Origin: Lachnoclostridium phytofermentans
GTDB lineage: Bacteria > Bacillota > Clostridia > Lachnospirales > Lachnospiraceae
Reading direction: 5' to 3'
Assembly: GCF_000733755.1 (NCBI RefSeq)
Contig: NZ_JPOF01000003.1
Coordinates: forward strand, 1,342,501-1,406,500
Length of the DNA stretch: 64,000 nt
Each line of letters starts with the position of its first letter. Within the stretch, counting starts at the first letter, position 1. Positions 55,561 to 64,000 of the stretch are shown in pieces. The position numbers and the translations under genes were made by a program. Below the pieces are notes generated by a model. That model did no database searches. It saw only the letters and a program-made list of their open reading frames with translations, and was not told the DNA's origin.

Positions 55561-57807
55561 TCATAGAATATCTTTTTTTCTTAATATGGAAAGATCAAAT
55601 TGATTTAAGCTTCCATTACGAGTTAACTCCAGTAATACTTGTTCATTTTCTTTTTCATGATTTAAAATAATTTGATCAAGATAAGAGAAAACTTCGGAAA
55701 GGGCGTTTTCTCTTTTTAACTTCATTTTATCCAATAGCTTATCACTTAAATACTCAAATGCTTCCTTCTCTATCTTATATCCTTCCTCAATAATTGTATC
55801 GTAAGCAAATCCTTGATAATCCGCGAGCTTATATTCTGGCAATACAATACGGTTTGGATAAGTAATGCTTAACTCCTCCTTATCCTTCCATAGTTGTTCC
55901 ATTTCTTCGCTTAATCCGGTTAGTATATAAATAATATTTTGCTCTGGAATCTGTTGAAGCTCCATTAAACGGATCAAGGTATCTCTTGTCAAAAACTGAG
56001 CATTTTGCAAAATCATGATACAATCTTTTAACTGATCGCTTTTTGCTAAAAAATCCATTCGGTTTAACTTCTTCGCATCGATGAGGGCTACTCTAGGAGA
56101 AGTAATAAAAGATAGGCGATGTAATAATTTAGCATATTTCTTAGCTAATAGTGTCTTCCCACTATTAGCGCTTCCCATAATAATTATATTTTGGAGCCCG
56201 TATGCGGAATGAATCATCATCTCAAGACTATGAAGCAAATTCTCCCTTAATCCATCAATTCGAAGAAAGTTTCCAAACATTTCGCATAATGAAATACCTT
56301 TTTCTTCTAATATAGGTAAAAGATTAGAGTGTAAATCATCGATGAGTTCATAATTTGATTTTGAGTCTATATGGAAGAAGCTTTTAGGATCTTCTTTTAG
56401 GCTCTCATTATCATCTTCTAATAGCTTCTTACTTCCCTCTTCTATTAGCTTCTTACTTTCATCTTCTTCTAAATTCTCTCTATTATCCGCTAACTCTTCC
56501 CTATCCTTTTCTATTCCTTCCTTTATAGCACTTAAATTGCCATTCTCTAATTCGGTATCTATATTCCGATCTTTCTTACTATTTAATTCTAATTCCGAAT
56601 ATGAATGTTCATCCGAAGCACCTTCCAAAATATTCGTATTATCAACAATCATAGTATCCTTATCAGTTTTGACATTTGTAGCACCCTCTATTCCGATCGT
56701 ATCTTCGCGTAAATCATACTTTTTATGAAATAACGTATGTTTTGACTTACCAAATCCAGGTGGAATAACTATCGTAGAATTTACTTTTTCTTCTTTCTCT
56801 TTCTCTTCTTGCATTCCTGTTTCTTGTTCTATATTCTCATTTGTACTATCTTCTTGCCCTATATTTTCTTGAAGTACATCAAATTTTCTGTCCTTTATGT
56901 CATCTTCATCAATTGTATCATTACTATCTACTTGGTAATCCTCTTTTTCTGTTTCATTCTCCTCAAATACCGCTACTTCCTCATCTGATACTTTTTCTAT
57001 TCCTTCATCCTCATTGTCAGCAGTATCATCATTTTTTGAGTCAGAGTCCACAAAGAAGCTATCTTTCCTAACATTCTCTTTCTCGTTCAGTTGATAAGTA
57101 ATCTCCTCAGCACATCGATCTTTAAGATCTTCTTTCGCCTCTATTTCCTTCTCTTGATTTTCTAAACCTTCAGAGTTATTCTCACTATTCTTATTGTTGG
57201 TTTGCTTTGTAGCTTCAAGTAACATATTTATATCTAATTCACCATTATAAAAAGCTACAAGAGCTTTTGCACGATCAACATATTCACCACTACCAAACCA
57301 TAAAATGATTTTTTCACATTCTTTACGGCAAGCTGTTTCATTTCCAGTTTTATAGTATAATTTTGCAAGCTCATAAGCCCAGCATTCAATATATTCGACC
57401 TCTCGAAGCTTTTCTAGGTCCGCAATTAGCACTTCTGTTGGCTTTCGCATTAACTTATCAATGCTATAGCGGAATATATACTGATAAAAATCATCTGGAG
57501 CCATTTTAATAAATTCTTCTAGATAATAATTTGCCTCTATAATATCTTTTAACTTAATTGACAAATGAACTAATTGCGCCAAAATCCTTCTCGTTTTTAC
57601 AGTATCATAAATTTGCTCAAATAGCTCCTTTGCCTCAACATATCTTCTATTTTGAAAGTAGCATTCCGCAATCACACTTAGGTCTGACATACTTTTTAGT
57701 TTCTTAGTGTCAACATTTACTGCCAAATTATATGCTTCCTTTAATTGCCCCTGCTCTAAATATTTCTTTATTTGTTCTAACTGAATGATTAATTTATATT
57801 TTTTCAT
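55561..57807 (-). CDS. TPR - acidic linker - P-loop ATPase-like protein
   Basis: 748 residues, predicted cytoplasmic. N-terminal helical repeats (1-200: QGQLKEAYNLAV, NRRYVEAKELFEQIY, YELAKLYYKTGN) are TPR-like. About 200-480 is very acidic low complexity, rich in E/D/N/K, with one conserved-looking island around 340-375 (STIVIPPGFGKSKHTLFHKKY). The C-terminal ATPase has Walker A GSANSGKT (about 545-552), but the strand expected to hold Walker B (CIMILQNAQFL) has no acidic pair, so hydrolysis may be lost. Looks AAA-related (CbbX/Vps4-like architecture), but the family is unsure. ATG 57807 has GGAGG 5 nt upstream; TTG 57819 does not. Confidence 0.6.
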   Translation of the reverse strand: MKKYKLIIQLEQIKKYLEQGQLKEAYNLAVNVDTKKLKSMSDLSVIAECYFQNRRYVEAKELFEQIYDTVKTRRILAQLVHLSIKLKDIIEANYYLEEFIKMAPDDFYQYIFRYSIDKLMRKPTEVLIADLEKLREVEYIECWAYELAKLYYKTGNETACRKECEKIILWFGSGEYVDRAKALVAFYNGELDINMLLEATKQTNNKNSENNSEGLENQEKEIEAKEDLKDRCAEEITYQLNEKENVRKDSFFVDSDSKNDDTADNEDEGIEKVSDEEVAVFEENETEKEDYQVDSNDTIDEDDIKDRKFDVLQENIGQEDSTNENIEQETGMQEEKEKEEKVNSTIVIPPGFGKSKHTLFHKKYDLREDTIGIEGATNVKTDKDTMIVDNTNILEGASDEHSYSELELNSKKDRNIDTELENGNLSAIKEGIEKDREELADNRENLEEDESKKLIEEGSKKLLEDDNESLKEDPKSFFHIDSKSNYELIDDLHSNLLPILEEKGISLCEMFGNFLRIDGLRENLLHSLEMMIHSAYGLQNIIIMGSANSGKTLLAKKYAKLLHRLSFITSPRVALIDAKKLNRMDFLAKSDQLKDCIMILQNAQFLTRDTLIRLMELQQIPEQNIIYILTGLSEEMEQLWKDKEELSITYPNRIVLPEYKLADYQGFAYDTIIEEGYKIEKEAFEYLSDKLLDKMKLKRENALSEVFSYLDQIILNHEKENEQVLLELTRNGSLNQFDLSILRKKDIL

Positions 57808-57977
57808 TCTAACCTCCAAGCGTCACTCGTTTTTCATCCATAGGGCTCTAAAACGGATATGACTATATTACATCGTTTAGAAATCTTTGTTTTTAATATA
57901 ACTTACTACTCATACTTTAATTTAAAAAGGTGTATCATGGATTACTTTCTTTGATTTAAAATCACATCTGCGCTTTT

Positions 57978-58700
57978 TTAATTTATACTTAATTCCTCAT
58001 AGCGCTGTTCTAAAGAGATTTTCTGTCCATTTCGAGTTAAGGAATTTGATACTGTATCATTCCATACACATTTCCCCTGATTAAATATAAGAACCCGGTC
58101 ACACAAACGTTCCACTTCTTCTAAATAATGGCCTACATATAAAACTGCTGTTCCAGCCATCTTAAGGTGTTCGATAGCAGATAATATCTGTTTTCTCGAT
58201 TGCAAATCTATACCAACGGTTGGCTCATCTAAAATTACTAATTTGGGTTCATGTAGCAGAGCTACCGCAATATTTAATCTCCGTTTCATACCACCGGAGT
58301 ACTCTTTCACTTTTCTATTTAACTCACTCTCGGTAAAACCTATCATATCACTCAATTGCTTGATTCGTTCTTTCCTCAGCGTTTTTGGTAAATGGTAGGC
58401 ATTACCCCAAAACAAAAAATTGTCCATTCCAGTAAGAGATTCGTACAGAGCAATGTCTTGAGGTACGTATCCTAAGGAACTTCGTATGCTTTTAGGATTT
58501 TTTACAACATCCTCTCCATTGAAAAGAATATGTCCCTTATCCGGTCGAAGTAAGGTCGCTATCATAGATACTGTGGTAGATTTTCCTGCACCATTCGGGC
58601 CAATTAAACCTGTAATTTCACCTTGTTTCATCTTAAAATTGATGTCATCTACCGCTGTATGATTTTGATAAGCCTTATGTACGTGATTTACCTCTAGCAT
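57978..58700 (-). CDS. ABC transporter ATP-binding protein (ABC-2/drug-export type), orphan
   Basis: 240 residues with Walker A GPNGAGKST (34-42), Q-loop YVPQDIALYE, signature YSGGMKRRL, Walker B LVILDEPTVGID and switch His in YVGHYLEEVE. Similarity to CcmA/DrrA-type export ATPases. No permease gene on either side, so its membrane partner must be encoded elsewhere or the permease gene was lost. ATG 58700 follows AAGAAGGA. Separate transcription unit from the SMC-like gene, about 330 bp away. Confidence 0.85.
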   Translation of the reverse strand: MLEVNHVHKAYQNHTAVDDINFKMKQGEITGLIGPNGAGKSTTVSMIATLLRPDKGHILFNGEDVVKNPKSIRSSLGYVPQDIALYESLTGMDNFLFWGNAYHLPKTLRKERIKQLSDMIGFTESELNRKVKEYSGGMKRRLNIAVALLHEPKLVILDEPTVGIDLQSRKQILSAIEHLKMAGTAVLYVGHYLEEVERLCDRVLIFNQGKCVWNDTVSNSLTRNGQKISLEQRYEELSIN

Positions 58701-58844
58701 TTTTTATCCTTCTTTCCGAATACAATTCTCCGTTTTTTGACACAATCTAACATAATATTATCATTATCGTTTCCAATTAACAAGTAGTATCAATAGAACA
58801 ATATAATTCAACGCCATCTTTATAGTTTTCCTTGTGATGAATAA

Positions 58845-58924
58845 AATAACAGAGGTAATAGAAAATTCCTAATCAGACGAAATAACTCTCTTTTTTGGAA
58901 TACTTCTAATTTACCTCTGTTATA
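58845..58924 (-). repeat. 80-nt imperfect inverted repeat between SMC-like and ABC genes
   Basis: AATAACAGAGGTAA (58845-58858) pairs with TTACCTCTGTTATATT (58911-58924), and inside TAGAAAATTCC pairs with GGAATACTTCTA. It is a long hairpin beyond the end of the SMC-like gene; it could be a terminator or a short palindromic insertion. The rest of 58701-59029 holds no recognised gene. Confidence 0.45.
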
Positions 58925-59029
58925 TTAGAATACGAAAGCTATAATTGATATCTTATGCTTTCATGATTCTATGCATCCTTTAAATCTTATTCTTCATTGT
59001 TTCTATGACTTTAACATCCCCGTCTGCTC

Positions 59030-62000
59030 TTATTGATAAAAATCAAAGCTAGTCTGCTCGTATCTTAACGGAGTGAATTCTGTCTCCCTTGCCTCTACGG
59101 AACTATGATAATCTACCACAACAGTCTGCTGCCTCTGATCGATTAATTTTTGTCCAAGGACATAGTTCACATCAAATCGGCTGGTAATCGCTGGGGTAGT
59201 ACCTCTAGCGGGAACAATTAACTGTACCTGATTCGCTTTCAGAAGTTCAAAGATAGGTTCCCAGATATACACGTCTTTTGCTGCACCGAATGGATTATCA
59301 ATAAATATAACTTTACGTAGTCCGCTATTCTCTGCCTTATGAGAGTTGATATTGGTAATGTAGTTAATAATTGATATTAAAAACTGCGTATAAATACCTT
59401 GGGATTGTCCAGTACTTCCAACTGCTTCTTCATAACGAAGATGACGACTTTGTTCTTTAATTCTTTCTCTTTTATAAAGGCTAAGCTTAATTGCATTCAT
59501 ATCAGTGACAATGACAGAGAATAACTTTTTTAAGGACAGTGCATTACGAATAAACTTAAGTCTTTCCGTTAAGTCCTTCATAGCGTCGGCACCCTTTACG
59601 ATTTCATCAATATAAGAAGACATCTTGTCCTTATAAAATTCCTCTTTTACATATGGTATGTGTAGAGAAATCATCGGGATTAATTCTCCCTCAAGCGTAA
59701 TTCTTGAAAGTTTAGGAAGACGTTCTAACTCTGTTTTAATATAGACACAACGTTGTAAGCATTGGTTTTCAAAGTTATCTTTGATATTTTGCATATCTTC
59801 AATTCCCTTATAGATACGTTCCTTTTCTAATGCAAGGCAATCATTAACCTCATGAAGGTTAGTAATTAATCTTCTTGTATCAGCTTCAGAGTAAGGAAGT
59901 TTCACATTCTGACTGATCTCATCCGCTAACATAACAGCACCTAGAAGTTTAAGGGAATCCATAGTCTTTCCTTTGTTATGAGCAAATTCCTCCTGCTTTT
60001 GTTTCACTCGCTTTTCATTTTCTTCAAATTGTGATTCAAGTTTCTTTAACTCAGATAGTACTTCTTCTGTGCTAAGTCCTGTGTATTTTACTCGATTAGA
60101 ATCCGAATCCACCTCAGTAAACAAGGAAGTATCTACATTCTTTCTCATGCGTTCTACGTCTTTTTTCATCTCTTCGAATAATGCTTCTTCTTTTTTACAA
60201 GACTCTAATACCCCTTGGTATTTTTTTGCTTCCACTTCTAATCGATTTAACTGCTCCTTAGTGTCAATCGTTAATCGCTCTAAATCAAAGCCTTCAAAGG
60301 ACTCAAATGGTCCTTCTCCATATTGTTCATTTAATGCACTGACAGCCTGATCGCACTTACCAAGTAATCTACTATAATCAGATCGTAGAGAGTCGCATAT
60401 TACCTTCTTCTCCCCCGTTTCCTGCTCTAAATTGTTACAAGTTTCTTTTAACGAGGATATCTCACTATCGCTAGTTTCAAACAAACGATTTTCCTGTTGC
60501 ATCTGTTCTAGCAAAGTTAAAGAGATGCTTCTTGCCTGAATACTCTTAAGGCAACGATTCATTGCATTTACATAAGAATTCACTAAACGGTTCTTATCTT
60601 CCAAATCCGAATGTTTTGATTCTAGCGCTGATAAACATCCATGGAGTTTCGTCGTTAACTCTTCCTCAGTGAGAGATAAGGCTTTATACTCCCCTTCTTT
60701 GTAGTAAAGCTGGTATTTACTTTCCCATAGGAGTACCTGCTTATTTAATGCTTCTTTGTTAGACGCTCTAACAGATTCCAGCTCCTTACCCTTTTCAGTT
60801 AGTGTAATCTTTTCTTCCGATGCCTGTGACAGAAGGTCTTTTATCTTTTGTTTTCTGTTTTCTTCACTTGCAATCTCAGATTCGCATGACGTAAATTCTT
60901 TCTTGAGAAGGTTTAACTCATGAAGGAGTCTAATCTCTTCCCTTGTTGATTCAATATCCTTTTGTAACTCACTAACCAACTGACCGAGGGCTTCTATCTG
61001 CTCTTTCCTTTCTTCACACTCTTCCCGTTTTTTTCTAAGCTTAGTATCTACTTCCTCAAGTTTTTGTTTACGATTCTTTGCACTTTCCATCAATAATGTA
61101 TAAGTTTCTTGCCCATTTCCTTGAAAAAAGGATACCTTTTCCTCGTCTTCCGAATACGTTTTTTCTTGATCTTCCAATCGATAGATACGACTTTTACTTT
61201 CCTTAATTTCATCCTCTAGTTTATTAATTTCCTTCTTAAGACGTGATTCGTCAAAAAGAACGCTCTGATCTTTTGATAACAGACTAATACCTTTTGGTAA
61301 GGATAACTTGTCTACTCTATCTAAACTTTGTTCTTGAATTACTGGAATAACATATTCTTCGAATTCTTTTCCGGTTAAATTAATTTCTTCTGTACTTTCT
61401 TCTCCCCTAAGGATTACTGCGTATGGAAGATATGGAAGGTTCAAAATTAATTCACTTCGCTTCTTCGTATCCAAGGTATGAAGATACTCTACTCCTGTCA
61501 TCGCATCTATCCCAAATCGTGATTTGAGCGTTGTAGCGGCAAGTTGTAGTACCTCTTCGTTACCAGAGAAACGCCCAGACTCTAGGTCTTCTTTTTCTTT
61601 TTTCAGTTTTAAAATTAATTCTTTTTCAAAGGCGATTGCTGGGATTATTTTTCTAAGGCGTCTGTGGATTTCTTGTTTTAGCTCATTTAGTTCATCTTGT
61701 CCATAGGCGCGAAGCAATTGCTCTATTTTATTTCGCTCTGCAGTAATTTTTTCAATTTGTTTCTCTTCTTCCTCTAGGTGTTCCTTATGGGTGGAACTTT
61801 GAAGAGTGAGCTTTGCTACATTGATTATTGCTTCTTGATAGAGTGCTTCTTCCAGTAACTTTTTCTCTTCTGTTACTTTCTTTTTTTCTGTAAGCGCATG
61901 AAGTCTTGTTTCACTTGTCTGCTTTTGCTTTTCTGATTCCTCTAACAATAAAAGATTTGCCTCTCTTAAGAGACCAGTAATCTTTTCCCCAAGTTCTTGT

Positions 62001-63457
62001 CTCTTATCCTTTAGCACCTGAAGCTGATGGGTAACAACTGCATATTCCTTTTCTCCAGATAGCACTCTCTCATTTGCCAGCTCCAGAGCCTTTTGAAGTG
62101 CAGCTATCTCAAGAGCAAGGCTTTCCAATAAGCAAACACTCTCTGTTTTATAAGCATCAAAACGTTTCTTCTTCTCATACACCAAGGACTGAATCTCAGA
62201 TAATAGGTCAGAATTATTACTTTGTACTGCACGAATAGACTCTAAAACTTCATTTCGCTTTTGCTTTTCGTTAAGATACTCAAGGTAATCATTCATGGAT
62301 TCCTTTTTCATTAACTGAGCCTGATTCATTTGTAGCTTTTCCGTTAAAGATTGATATTCTTCCTCCGCTTTTTCTAAGCGCGCACGAAGAGCTATCGTTT
62401 CTCTTTTTGTTTCAAATACTCTGATATTTTCTAATCGTTTTTTTAGTTCCTCACGCTTTTTCTCACTCTCTCTTACTTCTTCTTCTAAGCTTTCGAATCT
62501 GTCTTTCGATTCCTTTGTCATATCAGAGGCTTTTCGATATACCTTTGCTAAATCCTCTTCGTACTGTTCTTTTTCCTGGTATAGATCTACTAAGCCTTCT
62601 AGGCGTTTGGAGAAATTCTGTAAAACCTCTATTTGTCTATCATAATTTGCAATTTCATCCTTACAGCGAGATAATTCCAAGAGCTTTTCTCTAATATCAA
62701 GTAGGGTTTTAGACATCGTCTCTTCTTCCTCGGTACTGCCTGCTTTCTGGGTAAAAGACTTTTGAATAATCTCTTCAATTAATAAATCTTCTACAACTTT
62801 ACGGGTTGTCTTATAATTTGTTTCGAAGTAAGTTCTAACGTGACCTTCTGTTTTATTAATCCCACGAATTATTTCCCACTCACTTTCGTAGATTCCGTAT
62901 AAGGAAACAAACGCCTGATAGTCCTTCTTTCGGTCAAATATCTTTACCACATAGTTGTTATCACGTTCTAAGTCCTTTAGATATTTTCTAAGCCCTGTAT
63001 AAGTAATCCTCTCTTTGTCTTTCACAAGTGGAAGATTTTTAATATCATTTTCATTATACTCACGATAAAAGATACAATAATTAAAATACTCAATGGAAGC
63101 TGTATCTTTCACCTCTTCTGGTACCTGATTGGTAGCTTTTCTCGCGCAAAATCCAGTTAGCATATAACGAAAGCCATTCTCGGTATCAAAATCATCTAAT
63201 CTCCATTCAATTAATGAATGGATGGTCTGGCTTCCATCGCCAGTACGAAACAGCTTTTCAATCGGCTGTTTCTCATCTAACGTACAGTTTGGAATCATAT
63301 TCTGCAACATAAGTAGCATTAATACACTTTTACCACCGCCATTTGCAAGGTCATATAGTGTATTATGACAGAAGGGTTTCATGATAAAATCATCATACGC
63401 CTGCGTACCAAAATTATATTTTACGTTATTTACACGGATACGATTAATGTGTGGCAT
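59030..63457 (-). CDS. SMC/MukB-like ATPase, probable Wadjet-type JetC subunit
   Basis: 1475-residue ABC-type structural-maintenance protein. N-terminal ATPase half with Walker A LANGGGKSVL (Lys43); coiled coil about 250-585; a globular hinge about 600-740 (GIDAMTGVEYLHTLDTKKRS); coiled coil about 745-1290; C-terminal half with signature STGQSQGIY (about 1345) and Walker B KVIFIDNPFGAA (about 1382), where the usual catalytic Glu is Asn. The order, small upstream partner with a 14-bp overlap and size fit the MukB/JetC class of plasmid- or phage-restricting SMC complexes. No JetD nuclease gene follows. Wadjet assignment is inference from architecture. AAGGAGG precedes ATG. Confidence 0.65.
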   Translation of the reverse strand: MPHINRIRVNNVKYNFGTQAYDDFIMKPFCHNTLYDLANGGGKSVLMLLMLQNMIPNCTLDEKQPIEKLFRTGDGSQTIHSLIEWRLDDFDTENGFRYMLTGFCARKATNQVPEEVKDTASIEYFNYCIFYREYNENDIKNLPLVKDKERITYTGLRKYLKDLERDNNYVVKIFDRKKDYQAFVSLYGIYESEWEIIRGINKTEGHVRTYFETNYKTTRKVVEDLLIEEIIQKSFTQKAGSTEEEETMSKTLLDIREKLLELSRCKDEIANYDRQIEVLQNFSKRLEGLVDLYQEKEQYEEDLAKVYRKASDMTKESKDRFESLEEEVRESEKKREELKKRLENIRVFETKRETIALRARLEKAEEEYQSLTEKLQMNQAQLMKKESMNDYLEYLNEKQKRNEVLESIRAVQSNNSDLLSEIQSLVYEKKKRFDAYKTESVCLLESLALEIAALQKALELANERVLSGEKEYAVVTHQLQVLKDKRQELGEKITGLLREANLLLLEESEKQKQTSETRLHALTEKKKVTEEKKLLEEALYQEAIINVAKLTLQSSTHKEHLEEEEKQIEKITAERNKIEQLLRAYGQDELNELKQEIHRRLRKIIPAIAFEKELILKLKKEKEDLESGRFSGNEEVLQLAATTLKSRFGIDAMTGVEYLHTLDTKKRSELILNLPYLPYAVILRGEESTEEINLTGKEFEEYVIPVIQEQSLDRVDKLSLPKGISLLSKDQSVLFDESRLKKEINKLEDEIKESKSRIYRLEDQEKTYSEDEEKVSFFQGNGQETYTLLMESAKNRKQKLEEVDTKLRKKREECEERKEQIEALGQLVSELQKDIESTREEIRLLHELNLLKKEFTSCESEIASEENRKQKIKDLLSQASEEKITLTEKGKELESVRASNKEALNKQVLLWESKYQLYYKEGEYKALSLTEEELTTKLHGCLSALESKHSDLEDKNRLVNSYVNAMNRCLKSIQARSISLTLLEQMQQENRLFETSDSEISSLKETCNNLEQETGEKKVICDSLRSDYSRLLGKCDQAVSALNEQYGEGPFESFEGFDLERLTIDTKEQLNRLEVEAKKYQGVLESCKKEEALFEEMKKDVERMRKNVDTSLFTEVDSDSNRVKYTGLSTEEVLSELKKLESQFEENEKRVKQKQEEFAHNKGKTMDSLKLLGAVMLADEISQNVKLPYSEADTRRLITNLHEVNDCLALEKERIYKGIEDMQNIKDNFENQCLQRCVYIKTELERLPKLSRITLEGELIPMISLHIPYVKEEFYKDKMSSYIDEIVKGADAMKDLTERLKFIRNALSLKKLFSVIVTDMNAIKLSLYKRERIKEQSRHLRYEEAVGSTGQSQGIYTQFLISIINYITNINSHKAENSGLRKVIFIDNPFGAAKDVYIWEPIFELLKANQVQLIVPARGTTPAITSRFDVNYVLGQKLIDQRQQTVVVDYHSSVEARETEFTPLRYEQTSFDFYQ

Positions 63458-64000
63458 CCTCCTGCCCCTCCTTTTCTTCTAATTGTTGCGACATCTCATA
63501 GAGCCTTCCTCTCTCTTCCTCAAAATAGTTTTTCACCATTGCATGAAAACGATTTGTAGGATAATACTTTTCCTGCGCTTCCACAAAAAGATTTTGAAGA
63601 GTCAGAAAGTTAAGCACAAGCTTTACATAACCAGATTTAGAACCTCTTCCTGCACGAATCCCATTCGTATCTTCACTGCTTACTACAGGAAGTTCATCCC
63701 AGGTTATAGCAAGGGTTTCAAAGCTTCTTTCTTCCAGTTCATTACGCACTAAGATATTAATGTTACGAATCATATTGGCAAGATTTCGGCTAACTGCCTC
63801 TAGGATTTCCTCTATTCTTACATACTCTGTATACGTATACGTTGCAGAGTCACTATAAAAACTCACCATAGTGTTATACATGATAAAGTAGCAAAGGTAT
63901 AGCTCTTTATTTAGACGCAATCCCATTGCACGCTTTAGTTCTTCGTTGGTGTACCCAAACACACGATTATGGTCTCCGGCGGTTAAAAATAAGCTGTAAT
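63444..64000 (-). CDS. Small partner of the SMC-like protein (JetB/MukE-like?), partial
   Basis: Open reading frame continues past base 64000, so the true start lies outside; the GTG at 63962 that would give 172 residues has no good ribosome site and the frame stays open through it (the visible upstream residues read YSLFLTAGDHNRV). About 185 residues visible, mainly helical, with FGYTNEELKRAMGLRLNKELYLCYF and NFLTLQNLFVEAQEKYYPTNRF. The stop overlaps the SMC start by 14 bp, as in jetB-jetC or mukE-mukB. I do not recognise the family with confidence. Confidence 0.6.
   Translation of the reverse strand, partial: YSLFLTAGDHNRVFGYTNEELKRAMGLRLNKELYLCYFIMYNTMVSFYSDSATYTYTEYVRIEEILEAVSRNLANMIRNINILVRNELEERSFETLAITWDELPVVSSEDTNGIRAGRGSKSGYVKLVLNFLTLQNLFVEAQEKYYPTNRFHAMVKNYFEEERGRLYEMSQQLEEKEGQEDATH

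Noticed and set aside
57978-58700. ABC ATPase as the missing JetD-position gene of the Wadjet-like module
   Set aside because: It has complete ABC motifs of an export ATPase and no nuclease features; separated by about 330 bp and a large hairpin.
1-64000. CRISPR arrays and insertion sequences
   Set aside because: No short regularly spaced repeats, Cas genes or transposase motifs were seen by eye.

Overview
The window is AT-rich Gram-positive DNA (roughly 35% GC by eye). Strong AAGGAGG-type ribosome binding sites, sigma-A promoters with 16-18 bp spacers, T-box and SAM-I leaders, YesM/YesN two-component regulators and very large secreted pectinases point to a plant-polysaccharide-degrading anaerobe of the Lachnospiraceae / Clostridium cluster XIVa. 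I infer something close to Lachnoclostridium (Clostridium) phytofermentans; this rests on gene content and protein style, not on a database match.

Layout. 1-1000: 5' part of trpE (minus) behind a Trp T-box and a strong promoter. 1038-6550: minus-strand flagellar cluster of a very large FliK-like protein, a cysteine-containing flagellin and FliS. 6909-10373: a DUF885 lipoprotein peptidase and a convergent SGNH carbohydrate esterase. 10826-16720: ATP-type PEP carboxykinase, then a cellobiose phosphorylase (GH94) and phosphoglucomutase pair behind a structured leader. 17126-23069: a sugar ABC importer (binding lipoprotein and two permeases, no ATPase) bracketed by a YesM-type kinase and a YesN/AraC-type regulator. 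23116-24073: a possible structured RNA, tRNA-Gly(CCC) and an unrecognised 103-residue protein. 24280-25329: a family 2 glycosyltransferase with a helical repeat tail.

25509-41067 is the dominant feature: two tandem copies of a 2502-codon gene for a secreted pectin methylesterase (CE8) fused to a family 9 pectate lyase, each with the same promoter-operator and terminator. 41521-45634: an orphan NMT1-like binding protein, a TM1266-type iron-hydrogenase regulator and an OmpR/HAMP-kinase two-component system. 45882-50680: metK behind a SAM-I riboswitch, then a copA-csoR-copZ copper operon with a CsoR operator. 50957-55436: an HD-GYP protein, murA, a divergent shikimate-kinase-like protein overlapping a flavin reductase, and a small Ig-like protein. 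55561-64000: an unusual TPR/acidic/ATPase protein, an orphan ABC ATPase, and at the right edge a Wadjet/MukBEF-like SMC gene preceded by the end of its partner gene.

How it fits together: secreted pectinases de-esterify and cleave homogalacturonan; a CUT1-type importer brings in oligosaccharides; cellobiose phosphorylase with phosphoglucomutase gives energy-sparing entry into glycolysis; PEP carboxykinase acts at the PEP/oxaloacetate node. No CRISPR array, transposase, integrase or prophage gene was seen.
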